Positions 51,326 to 62,439 of a DNA stretch of 64,000 bases are shown here, piece by piece (positions within the stretch are counted from its first letter, which is position 1; the number at the start of each line of letters is the position of its first letter). The stretch spans positions 1,002,076 through 1,066,075 of the forward strand of contig CAUYUJ010015283.1 of NCBI GenBank assembly GCA_963575745.1, written 5' to 3'. This DNA comes from Prorocentrum cordatum (taxonomy: Eukaryota > Sar > Dinophyceae > Prorocentrales > Prorocentraceae). The translations under genes and the position numbers were made by a program. The notes below the pieces were generated by a model. That model was not told the DNA's origin, did not search any database, and saw only the letters and a list, made by a program, of their open reading frames with translations.

Positions 51326-51639
51326 TTTGCGCGGAAGTCCCAAGCGAGTGCGCGATTCCCCAATTAATTGTAAGGAAGTATAAAGCGGGAGCCGCGATCC
51401 GGTGGTAATTCGCAGGGAAGTCCCAAGCGAGAGCGCGATTCTTCAATAAATCGTAAGGACATATCAGACGGGAGCCGTTGTTGTTGTTGTAAACCGGGGG
51501 CCAACAACACAGTTTGACCCTCAATATTGTCCTTAATGAAAAACCGGGTGCGAGCCCTGGGAAGGGCACTTCAATCGAAAACACAATGTGCACCGGACGG
51601 GGGGGATGGACAATAATCATTCTTCATAAATGAAATCAA

Positions 51640-52432
51640 CAAACAATAACAACAGCAACAACACCAACAACAACAACAACAACAACAACAACAAGAACAA
51701 CAATTACTAGCACGTGGGGACACTCCGTTCTCACCAGTGCCAGGGTTTTCATAGGAGGCGGGCAATACCCCCACTTTGTGGGGGGGCCGGTTCAAGCTCT
51801 ACCAAATTTCCAAACACCAAAAAAAAAAAAGTCTTCGCGCCGCCCACCGACACCCAGCTTCAAAGACACCCCCTATGACGTTCGGACACTTCACTTCGTG
51901 GCATGCGGACGACCGTGGCTACTATTCAGGGCCCCGCGGCCGACGACGACGGCGTGCGCGCGCGAAGAAAAAACGAATGTGTCCCGCATGGTATTATTTG
52001 ACAGGGATGATGACCCTGGCAGGTGCGCAACCGTTGTTGCAGAAGTTCGAAAAAGTTGCTCGCAAAAGCCCGTTTGACAGAAATGTTTAAAAAGTGTTGG
52101 GTTTCCTACGAATCCGCAAGAGCGCGCGGGATGAGATTTTGACAATTTGTTGTTGAAAAACCATTGGTTTTTTTAATGTTTTTATGTTAAAATCGCTGCG
52201 AACACTAAGGTTTTGGAAGGATTTCGTCTTGCGCGCGCGAATGTCCACTTTACCTTATTTTTTGCAAGGGATTCTTGAAATTTGATTATATTAGAACAAG
52301 AAATGTCATTTTATAGTGTTTTTTGCAAGGGAAAGCGGGGGGAAACAAAACAACCGGATCTTGATCACATCGAATTACCTGAGGCTTCCTCACGAAAATG
52401 ATGAAAATGTAGCTGCGGCCTAGGCGGCGCAG
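51640..52432 (+). repeat. 0.7-kb element, copy 2
   Basis: CAA array (51643-51705) and the full element, almost identical to copy 1 from 51718 to 52425, apart from an A-run insertion near 51822 and a few changes. Confidence 0.9.
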
Positions 52433-52449
52433 GGGGGCCGTGCACCAGG

Positions 52450-53095
52450 GGTCCCAACAATAATTATTCTTTAGAATTAATAATGTTCAACAATTACTAG
52501 CACGTGGGGACACACCGTTCTCACCAGTGCCAGGGTTTCATAGGAGGCGGGCAATACCCCCACTTTGTGGGGGGGCCGGTTCAAGCTCTACCAAATTTCC
52601 AAACGACTCTTCGCCACCACCCACACCCAGCTTCCCGCCCTATGACGTTCGTACACTTCACTTCGTGGCATGCGGACGACCGTGGCTACTACCACTGGCC
52701 ACTACGTTGGCTACACACTGGCATGAACAGAAATTTTAAAAAGTGTTGGCTTTCCTACAAATCCGCAAGAGCGCGCGGGATGAAATGTTGACACTTGTTT
52801 TTGAAAAACCATTGGTTTTTTGATGTTTTTATGTTAAAATCGCTACGAACACTAAGGTTTTGGAAGGATTTCGTCTTGCGCGCGCGAATGTCCACTTTAC
52901 CCTATTTTTTGCAAGGGATTCTTGAAGTTTGGTTATGTTAGAACAAGAAATGTCCACTTTGCCTTATTTTTTGCAAGGGAAAACCGCCCGTAACAAAACA
53001 ACCGGATCCGGACCAACCCGTTTTGCCAGAGACTTCCTCACGAAAATGATGAAAACATGGCTGCGGCCTTGGCGCGGCGAGGGGGCCGTGCACCA
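52450..53095 (+). repeat. 0.7-kb element, copy 3 with internal deletion
   Basis: Starts with TAATAATGTTCAACAATTAC without a CAA expansion. The middle (the GCCGACGACGACGGCGTGCG part) is missing. Confidence 0.85.
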
Positions 53096-53127
53096 GGGGT
53101 CCCAACAATAATTATTCTTTAGAAGTA

Positions 53128-53136
53128 ATAATGTTC

Positions 53137-53202
<66 letters not shown>

Positions 53203-54075
53203 AACAATCATTTTACCCGAACGCTCAGTGTTCTCCCCAGTGCCAGGGTTTTATTGCGACGCCAGCCAATACCCCCACTTCGTGGGGGGGCAATGCAAGC
53301 TCTACCAAACATCCACACGACTCTCGGGAACCACCCACACCCAGCTTCCCGCCCTATGACGTCAGGACACTTCACTTCGTGGCGCGCGGACGATCGTTGG
53401 TTTTTAAAGATTTCATGAAGAATCCCGCGGGTGGATTTTGAAATATTTCTTTGATATTTTTCGGATGAGAAAGTCTTGCGTTTGCATATGTTTTCGGAAC
53501 ATCGCATCTTGAAATTATTGAAATCACATTATGTTTTGCAGGATTTCGGCACGCGCGCGCGGCGGCCGCGCGCATGTGCACTTCGTGTCATTTTTTGCAA
53601 GGGATGGTGGCCCTCGTAGGCTCGCAACCGTTGTTGCAGAAGGTCGAAGCACCTGAAAAGGTACCTCGCAAAGGCCCTTTTAACAGAAATGTTTAAAATC
53701 TGGTGGGTTTCCTAGGAATCCGCAAGAGCGCGCGGAAGGACATTTTGACAATTTTTTCTGAGAAAACCATTGGGTTTTTGAGGTTTTTATGTTAAAATCG
53801 CTACGAAACCTAAGGTTTTGGAAGGATTTCGTCTTGCGCGCACGAATGTCCACTTTACCTTATTTTTTGCAAGGGATTCTTGCAATTTGATCAAGTAAAA
53901 ACAAGAATTTTCATTTTCTATTGTTTTTTGCAAGGGAAAACGAGCGTCAACAAAAAACAAAAAAAAAACGTGCATTACAACGGCTCATTCCACTTTTCTG
54001 AAGCTTTCGCGAAAAAAAAATGTATGAAAATGGAGCTTCGGCCTAGGCGCGGCGCAAGGTCGCGCAACCAGGTGT
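53128..54075 (+). repeat. 0.7-kb element, copy 4 with insertion
   Basis: CAA array (53132-53205), the 5' part to 53395, about 250 bp resembling the 31.3-kb repeat, then the standard 3' part to about 54070. Confidence 0.85.
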
Positions 54076-54106
54076 CCAACAATAAATTATTCTTTAGGGA
54101 TTAATA

Positions 54107-54340
54107 ATGTTTCAACCACAGCAACAACAACAATCATTTTACCCGAACGCTCAGTGTTCTCCCCAGTGCCAGGGTTTTCTTGCGACACCAGCCAATACCC
54201 CCACTTCGTGGGGGGCCGTTCAAGCTCTACCAAATATCCAAACGACTCTTCGAGACCACCCACACCCAGCTTCCCGCCCTATGACGTTGGGACACTTCAC
54301 TTCGTGGCGTGCGGACGACCCTGGCTACTACACTGGTGTG
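54107..54340 (+). repeat. 0.7-kb element, 5' part only (copy 5)
   Basis: Short CAA run (54118-54133) and the 5' half ending at GACGACCCTGGCTACTAC. Confidence 0.8.
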
Positions 54341-54925
54341 GGGTACACACCCACAGAGGTTGATCACATCTGTTACATATGATGTGGTACACGGTACACG
54401 TGAGATGGTACGCAGTGCCAAGATAGTTGGTCACATTTTTGGGGCAAATTCGTGGTGATGCGATTACAGAAGTACATGTGTTACACTGATGTTATACAGT
54501 CCCAAGGATGACGCATGCATTGCTCATATACTCATGGCGCTATGATCCTAACTCTCAGTGCCCAACGCGCGCGTGCACAGCCAGACGGAGGGAGAGAAAC
54601 ACATGTATACAAGGTTCGTGACATACGCACGGTCCACCATGTTGTAAACGATCGCATGCACGGTATGTTCTGAAATTATACGTATGTACAAGCAGACATG
54701 CGAGGGAGAAAGGGAGATGGCCATCGACAGTTCCAATACGGCTCCAAGGCGGAAGAGGGGGAGGAGGAGCAGGACAAGGAGGAAAGGAGAGAAGCGAGAA
54801 AGGAAGAACGCAGACGGCGCGGCTCTGGACACAAAGGTGTGCCATACTTTCTCCTGCTTTCGCAAACAGGTCCAGTCACACGTAGGGGTATACTCAACCG
54901 AATGGTCTTCGCATCCAGAAGCATA

Positions 54926-55285
54926 CTAAAGGCGCGACGCATCGTCGTCTGCGATGGCGCGGAGCGGGCGCGTGGGTGCCCGGCTGCCTGGCTGATACAC
55001 GTGCGGGCCTGGCTGATACCCGTGCGGTCCCAGATGCCCAATGAGAATGCCGATACGCCTGCTGGCGGGAAGGCCGGTGCTTGCATACGGCAGTGCTACC
55101 GCGAGCACGTTGTGGACCTGCGGTGGCAAGGCCTGGTAATCGATCATGTTCGGAAGCTCGTCGCTCTGACCATACGACCGCCATACGGGCAACCACCACC
55201 ACTGGTCTTGACGCGGATACGTGATCTCTGTGCCGACCTCAGGGGATACGTTCCAAAGGGCCATTTTCTGCGGGTCCGTACCCAT
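54926..55285 (-). CDS. Possible minus-strand CDS (119 codons)
   Basis: ATG to TAG without interruption: WWWLPVWRSYGQSDELPNMI, then DYQALPPQVHNVLAVALPYA and GILIGHLGPHGYQPGPHVYQ. It is the longest non-repeat open frame between the 0.7-kb element copies. The plus strand is open too. Unrecognised, possibly a captured fragment. Confidence 0.3.
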   Translation of the reverse strand: MGTDPQKMALWNVSPEVGTEITYPRQDQWWWLPVWRSYGQSDELPNMIDYQALPPQVHNVLAVALPYASTGLPASRRIGILIGHLGPHGYQPGPHVYQPGSRAPTRPLRAIADDDASRL

Positions 55286-55299
55286 GAAGGCCGCGTGGT

Positions 55300-55695
55300 A
55301 CGCAAAGACCCTTTTGACAGAAATGTTTAAAAAGTGGTGTGTTTCCTATGAATCCGCAAGAGCGCGCGGAAGGACATTTTGACATTTTTTTCTTAAAAAA
55401 CCATTGGGTTTTTGATGTTTTTATGTTAAAATCGTTACGAAACCTAAGGTTTTGGAAGGATTTCGTCTTGCGAGCGCGAATTTCCACTTTACCTTATTTT
55501 TTGCAAGGGATTCCACTTTACTTATTTTTTGCAAGGGATTCTTGAAATTTAATCAACTAAGAACAAGAATTTTCATTTTCTATTGTTTTTTGCAAGGGAA
55601 AACGAGCGTCAACAAAAAACCGGATCCGGGGGTAATCCACTTTTCTGAAGCTTTCGCCGAAAAATGATGAAAATGTAGCTGCGGCCTAGGTTTTG
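55300..55695 (+). repeat. 0.7-kb element, 3' part only (copy 6)
   Basis: Begins at CCTTTTGACAGAAATGTTTA and runs to GATGAAAATGTAGCTGCGGC. The TTATTTTTTGCAAGGGATTC segment is duplicated at 55494-55540. Confidence 0.85.
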
Positions 55696-55764
55696 GGCGG
55701 GGGGCGTGCACCAGGGGGTCCAACAATAATAATTCTTTAGAAGTAATAGTGTTCAACAACAACA

Positions 55765-55795
55765 ACTACTACTACTACTACTATTACTACTACTT

Positions 55796-55840
<45 letters not shown>

Positions 55841-55895
55841 TTACCACTACTACTAATACTACGACGACAACAACAACGACAAACAATGACAATAA
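55765..55895. repeat. CTA array followed by CAA run
   Basis: ACTACTACT (55767-55860), then ACGACGACAACAACAAC. Confidence 0.9.
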
Positions 55896-57439
55896 CCATA
55901 ATCATATCAATGCTGCTCGCTCTTATCTGCTCGCGCGTACCTCACAGCGTCTATCCCAAACCCCCGATGCCCATCTTCATCTTAGATCGTACCCCCTCTG
56001 GGGGGGTACATCTTCCTAAAAAAATTTCTAAAAGAGCAAGAGGAGTGAGAAAGGAGAGAGAGAGATGAGCCCGAACAAGCATTTCGAGCCCTCGGCCCCG
56101 AGAAGCTCCCAGGAGGCCCCCAGGAAGACCCAAGGAACCCCCAAGAGGATCCCAGAGGTCACTCTGCCCCATGTCAGCGTCGTCGTCGCCGCCGACTCCG
56201 ACGTCGTGGTCGTCGTCCCTCATCAGAGTCGGCGGCACCGGCCGTAAGGCCATCCAAATACGTAAGCACGATAAGAACGCAAAGACCTTGGAAGGGCATT
56301 CCGACACTGTTCGACCGGGCGCCGCCAGCGAAAATGGCAAAGGATTGGCCAAAGGGGAAGGGTGCAAGGGCAACCTAGGAATATTGCTCGTCCGTACTAT
56401 GCGCACTGACTGTATAGGTGCGACGGCGCGAACACAACCATCGACTACCTACATCGCGCACCGCAGTCCTACCTCCACAGCGGCAACGATTCTTCTCACC
56501 CTTTATGGGCCTCCCCCGCCGCCCACCCCGCTAACCTTCTCCTCTCTCGACCCTTGCGGACGGAGGGGACGGGGGATCATTATTGCGTTCGGGGTGATGG
56601 AGCGGAAGTCTCGCCGACGGCCGTCCCGGCTAGGGCCAAGGCCGCCGCAGCCACTAGCCGCACACCGCCGACCAACGTCGCACTGCCTCGGGCAACCCTG
56701 CATGCGCCTGCCCAGCACTCAGCTTCCCGCCAACTGTCCAGCATCCTCTCCCTGGCCGCTGCCACCATCCTTTGCGTCTGCCTACAAGCGCCAACCTCAG
56801 CCTACTTCTCAGCGCAGCCGACATAATGGGGAAGCGTGGGGTTGGGGAGGGTAGCATAGGAGTTGGGAGGGCCACTCCACTGGCCGCCGCCAAGGGTGGC
56901 GTGAACCTCCCCTCCCCGAGTAGGCATTCCCCGAACCATTCCCTGCTCAACCCGTGGGCATCCTCTATCCGCCTCGGTGGGTAGCGGGTACCCTGGGAAA
57001 GTCGGGGAGCGGTTTCGTGGGAAGCCCCATGGTGAGAGGGGAACCCCACGCCACCCCACTTACGGCAAAGGCGGCCGTGGCCGACTGGCCGTCCGCTGCC
57101 TCAGCCGCACCTGAATGATCTGCAAATGCCGGCAAGCCCGCCCCAAATCTCGCACGCCAGCTTCTCCATTCAGTCCCGACTCTGTGCACCTCGACCTCCT
57201 GCCACCTTGCCGCCAAGCCCACACGTTCGTCGCAACGCCGCCCGCACCTCTTCCTCTCCCTCGCTCCCTTCTCCTTCAGGTTACGCTGCCCTCCGTCGTC
57301 GCCGTGCTCCGCCCCTTCTGGGGGGCCTCCCCCGCCTCCGTGGCTTCCACTCTACACGTCGATACAAAACTGGTTCCACCAGCCCTTTGGGCGCTGGTGG
57401 TCTAGAGCGTTTCCTCTGTTACCCTTCCTGCTTCCCCTT

Positions 57440-59350
57440 CGGGGAGGGGCTTATCACTGTTCCCTATTAGTATACACCCCCTCCCCCCGGCGACTGGGAG
57501 CCAACCAGGGACAATGAGGCACCCCCACCATCCCTTGTAAAAAAACGTACAAACCACACTCTGCCTCCAAATTCAGAGCATGCGCAGTGAACCCGATGCG
57601 GCCTACCCCCACCATCCCTATCAAAAACAATACAGAGTACACTTGGCGGCGGCGGCGGCGGCGGCGGCGGCTGCGGCGAAGGCAGCGGTTGCGGCGGCTG
57701 CGGCGGCAGCGACGGCGGTGGCGGCGGCGGCGGCGGGGGCGGCGGCGGCGGCGGCGGGCGGCGGCGGCGGCCGGCGGCGGCGGCGGCGGCGGTGGCGGTG
57801 GCCGCGGGCGGCGGGCGCGTGGGGGCGGCGGCGGCAGCGGCTGCGGCGGCGGCGCGGCGATGGCGGCGGCGGGGCGGCGGCGGTCAGCATCCTTGCGGCT
57901 GCGGCGGCGGCGATTCGGCAGCGGGGGCGACGGCGGCGGTGGCGGCGGCGCGGCGCGCGGCGGCGGCGGCGCGGACGGCGGCGGCAGGCGGCGCGGCGGC
58001 GGCGGCGGCGGCGGACAGCGGCGGCGGCAGCGGGCGGCAGCGACGGCGGTGGAGGCGGCGGCGGCGGCGGATTCGCCCCCAGTAGATGCCGATCCAAAGA
58101 CGACAGCTGAATATGCTGCGGCTCGGGCCAGGCTCGGATGCTACGTATATGTTGGGAGGGCGGGTAGGAGTGAGCGAGATGGCTTGCGGGCGGGGAGAGT
58201 CTTGACCCCTCCCCCTACCCCCATCCCCTGGACCTGGACGGAGGGTTCCGCGACGCGTTGGAGCGTCCCAAACGGCCTCGGCGAGGAAGCCAAAATCATT
58301 GGTGTTACTAGGGTTTGGGACCCACGTGTGCCTCCTGAGGGGGGAGGCTAATTTCGCCCCTCCCCTCCTGTGATCGATCTCCTCCAAGATGGCATCAAGA
58401 GGCGCCCAGGAGGCCCCAAGAGGCCCCGAGATGGCCCCAAGATGTGCCCATGTGGCCGCGAGAAGCCCCCAAGAGGCCCCCACCCCAGGATGCCCCCAAG
58501 AGGCTCCCAAGAGACCCCCAAGAGGCCCCAAGAGGCCCCCCAGGGGCACCCAAGACGCTCCAAGAGGCCTCGGCGAGAATGGCAAATTCATTGATTGTAC
58601 TAAGGTGTTGGCCCACATTTGAGCCTCCTGAGGGGGGCACTGCTGCAAATGACTCCAAGAGCGCCTGGGAGAGCCCAAGATGACCTCCAAGATGGCTCAA
58701 GGTATCCCAAGATGCCTCAAGATAGCTCACACGACGCTCCAAGAGGCCCCAAGACCGCTTCAAGACGACTCCAAGTGGCCAAAGAGCTCCCCGAGGAGGC
58801 CCCGAAGAGGCCAAAACCCTTCCAAAACCTTGCGAAAATCCATGTGTTGGGCTTTCTCGCCTTTTCGCTTCCGATGGCCATTCGAGGCTTCACGATGACT
58901 CCAAGATGGCCCAAGAGGGCTCCAAGAGCGCTACCAAGGCTCCCAAGAGCGCTTCAAGAGGGCCCCAAGAGGCGCCCAGGAGGCCCCAGGAGGCCCCAAC
59001 AGGCGCCCAGGAGGCCTCCAAGAGGCTCCGAAGAGACCCCCAAGAGGCCCCAAGAAGCTCCGCGAGGCACCCAAGACGCTCTCAGAAGCGTCGGGGACCA
59101 CCAAGAGGCCCCCAAGACGCTCCGAGAGGCCTCCACTGGGGGACCCTTCCTTTGTGTGCTGCCCACTTCCCTGATCGAGGCAAATCCTCTGGGCATCGTT
59201 TCTGGATGGGCTGGTGGGGTTACTTTTGTTTTGATCGGCGGCCCGCAAGGAAGAGTCCAGAGGGCATGTCAATCGGGCTGACTGGGGCACAGAGCCAGAA
59301 CTGGTGGGGTTACTTTTTTTACGGCCGCAGGCGGAAGCGCCAGCGGCGGC
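57440..59350 (+). repeat. Composite element, copy 1 (contains GGC expansion and AAGAGGCCC array)
   Basis: Block 1 (57452-57645: TATCACTGTTCCC, CACCCCCTCC, CACCATCCCT repeats), a GGC expansion, block 2 (58128-58290: GGCTCGGATGCTACG, GACCCCTCCCCCTA, CTGGACCTGGACGG), then an AAGAGGCCC array (58380-59120). The same order occurs at 62440-63840. Confidence 0.75.
57645..58075. repeat. GGC/GCG trinucleotide expansion
   Basis: About 430 bp of nearly pure GGC/GCG with few other bases on the plus strand. Absent from copy 2 of the composite element. Confidence 0.95.
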
Positions 59351-59839
59351 GGGTCACGGTCGGGTTGCGGCCGTGACGAATTAGCCGGGCGCGCGCGGGG
59401 GCCGCGGATCAGGCGGCGGTGCAAACTGCAGCCCAGGGAGTCTGAAGGGAAACAGCCACCCAGGAAGCAGGGAGGACGCGGCCAAAATGGCGCGACGCAC
59501 ATCCCCAGTCATGGATCGTGTCGGTCCGACAACCACAAGGTAGTGGTGATCAGTCTCCGTGCGTGAGGGGTGTCAGAGAGCCCAGGGTGTCTGTCGGGTA
59601 TGAGCGAGACCGTAGGCAAAAGAGCTGACGTCGTCCAGCAGGGAGAAGGGTCTCTGACAGCGCCAACGAACCGTCGCAGCTTCAGAGAACGCATCCAGCG
59701 GCTGACAGGGTACGCCTGAATCATTGACAACCGGGAAAACTGGTGGGGTTACGCGAAGCGTCAAGAATTTGATCACCCGCCAAAGGGCAACTGCCCATGG
59801 GGGGGCGGCAACGTCGAATTTCGACCTTCATGCCGACAG

Positions 59840-60170
59840 CGACAGCAAAAGGAGGACGAGGAGGAGGAGCATGGGGAGGAGGAATGGAAGAGGAGGAGGA
59901 GGAGGAGGAGCAAAAGGATGATGGAGGAGGATGGAGGAGGAGGATGGAAGACAAGGAGGAGGAGGAGGAAGAGCAAGGGGAGGAGGACGAGCAGGCGGAC
60001 GAGCAGGGGGAAGAAGAGGAGGAGAAGGAAGAGGAGGAGGAGGAGGAGGAGGAGAAGAAGACGCAAGGGGAGGAGGAGCAGGGAGGAAGATGGAGGGAGG
60101 AGGCAGGAGGACGAGGGAGCAGGGAGGTGGACGGAGGGGAGAGAGGGGAACACGAGGAGAATGAAAGACG
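59840..60170. repeat. GAG/GGA-rich array
   Basis: Purine-rich GAGGAGGAGG with ACGAGC and GAAGA interruptions. A CGAA microsatellite (five units) follows at 60303-60324. Confidence 0.9.
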
Positions 60171-60436
60171 AGGACGGCCAGGGCGACGGCGGCAGCCGGC
60201 CTGCGCAACCGCGCACGAGTGCCGCGCGGCGCCCCAGGCACGCCGCCGCCGCGCGCGCCCGCGCCGCAGGAGCCCTGCGGGCTGGGTCGGAAGGGCTGGA
60301 TCGAACGAACGAACGAACGAACGCGCGAGTCGCCCCTGCAAAGGGACGGGCCTGCTAGCGGCCTGCGCTGGGCGGCCGTGGCGACTCACTCTGTCAGCCT
60401 GTCGAACTCCTTCACAGTGACCCCGGGAAGCAAACA

Positions 60437-60570
60437 GTAAACCCCCAGGCGATATCGCTAGCACAGAAAATAATAATAAAAAAAATGTTGGACGGCGCCC
60501 TCCGGCGATATCGTTAGCACATTAAACATAACATAAAATGATTAATTAATTTGCCCCCCGGGCCGGCAAC
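60437..60570. repeat. Two copies of the GATATCG(C/T)TAGCACA motif
   Basis: GGCGATATCGCTAGCACA (60449) and GGCGATATCGTTAGCACA (60503), each followed by AT-rich sequence. Related to the motif in the 393-bp duplication. Confidence 0.75.
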
Positions 60571-60704
60571 GTGAGGCGACAGCCTGAAGAACCAATGCGC
60601 ACGAACGCTTGCCAATGGGTTCCCGCCTTGCTAGAACACTAAAAAACTGACGCAATTCGGAAATCAAACGTAAATCAAAAATGACAAACAATGGAATCAC
60701 CGCC

Positions 60705-61475
60705 AGTAGCTATACTTGAAAGGACCCCCCAAAGGAATCCAAGAGGAATCTCAGAAGGAAGCCCACGCAGAATCTCAAAGGAACCCTACTGGAAATTCAA
60801 AGTAATCTCAAAGGAACCCCACAGAAATCGCAAAGGCATCCCAGCGGCAGCTCAAACGAACCACGAAGGAATCTAAGGAATTTGGAAAACGCGGGCTCGC
60901 GTGGACATAAGCAATCCCTGTTGCGGCCGCACTAAGGAAATTGATTATTTCAGGGGATCCTATGGGAGAGTCCACGGAGAGATATCGCAGACGGATCCCG
61001 CGAACCCCCCCGCGATATGTTAGCACATTGATTGAAAATAAAATAATCCACCGGCCCCGGATGTCGATGTGATGCTCCCTTCAAGGATTGTCGAAGGAAT
61101 GTGAGAGGAACTTGAAAGGACCCCCAAAGGAATTCCATAAGAATCTCACAGGGAATCCCACGCATAATATCAAAGGAACCGATGGAAGTTCAAAGCAATC
61201 TCAAAGGAGCCCAACAGAAATCGCAAAGGCATCCCAGCGGCAGCTCAAACGAACCACGAAGGATTCTAAGGAATTTGGAAAACGCGGGCTCGCGTGGACA
61301 TAAGCAATCCCGATTGCGGCCGCACTAAGGAAATTGATTACTTCAGGGATCTATGGGAGAGTCCACGGAGAGATATCGCAGACGGATCCCGCGAACCCCC
61401 CCGCGATATGTTAGCACATTTATTGAAAGTAAAATAATCCACCGGCCCCGGATGTCGATGTGATGCTCCCTTAAG
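60705..61475. repeat. 393-bp tandem duplication
   Basis: Two copies with period 393 (GCGGGCTCGC at 60891 and 61284). Each ends with CCGCGATATGTTAGCACATT and CACCGGCCCCGGATGTCGAT. The 5' part is itself made of AATCTCAAAGGAACCCC-like 20-bp units. Confidence 0.9.
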
Positions 61476-62439
61476 CAATGGGGCATCAAAGGGATATGAC
61501 CGGAACCTCAAGGGACCCCCAGAATAACATCAAAGGAACACCAGAGGAGTCTGAAAGGAGCCCCCAAAAAATCACAATGGAAACGGCAAAGAATCTCAAA
61601 AGAAGCCAATCGGAGTATCAAGGGAATCTATGAGGAATCTCACAGAAACGCACAGAATCACAGGAAGCGACTCTGGGCAGGTGTGCCTTGTCGCTGGGCT
61701 CTGGACTACAAGGCGACCGGGCATTCAGAGGCTTGTGGAGGCCTTTCTGGATGCCTCCTGGGAACCTCCGGGGACCTCCCCTCCGCGGACCTCTGGTGAC
61801 CTGCGGGGGATATCGCTTCCGCCCCCGCCCCGGTGCCGGAAGCGTCATAATTTCCTCTGATGAGGGGGGGGGGGAGGGGGGGGGTACTGATTGCTTCCCA
61901 GGTGCTCTCCAGAAATATTGACCAAACACCTCTCATGCAGATACCGCAAGGCCTTGCTCAATGCTGTCGTAAGCGCCGTGACGTCTTCTTGGTGTCCCTG
62001 TGCTGTGGGCCGCTAGCTTGTTGGGAGCGGGGCCGGAAGAGAGGGATCGGGTCGGGCGACGGAGGCCCTCGCCATCGCAAGGGCTGGTCGGGAGGGGCTG
62101 GATCGATTCTTCGCCACGAGAGAACCAGGTCCTGACGGAAATGGCTCCGCCAATTTTTCGCCGCGTTTGGCTTCCCGGTGCCCTCCACGGGTCCCAGGGC
62201 GTCCAGAAAACAACAACTCGGGTTCCTGGGGAAAGGGGTCCGAGGTGTGAATGGGAGGGAAGGGTCAGAGAGCCAACCCTACCAGTGATCCATATGATGG
62301 AGATGACTGATGTTTCTCGTCACACGGGAAGGGGCAATCGAACGTCAAAAACTGGGCCGAAGGGGCAGCGGATGAGGAGAGGAAGCAGTAGCAGAAAGGG
62401 TATACACACATAGGAGGGGCTGGATCAGATCGGCCGAAA

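Noticed and set aside
50145-51363. Minus-strand frames with WPPFVRA/CPSWPR repeats
   Set aside because: Translations of the GGGGCCACGAAGGGC minisatellite; no start context, splice pattern or codon bias beyond the repeat.
54698-55330. Plus-strand frame of 210 codons at 54.7-55.3 kb
   Set aside because: It runs into the 3' part of the 0.7-kb element and starts in GGA-rich DNA; the minus-strand frame in the same region reads more like protein.
57580-58350. Poly-Ala/Arg/Gly open frames at the GGC expansion
   Set aside because: Pure trinucleotide repeat; nothing protein-like in any frame except the repeat-derived flanks.
59483-59498. GGCCAAAATGGC as a third spliced-leader remnant (minus strand)
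   Set aside because: Only about 11-12 bases match, in a nearly palindromic core, and no acceptor, start codon or coding sequence follows.
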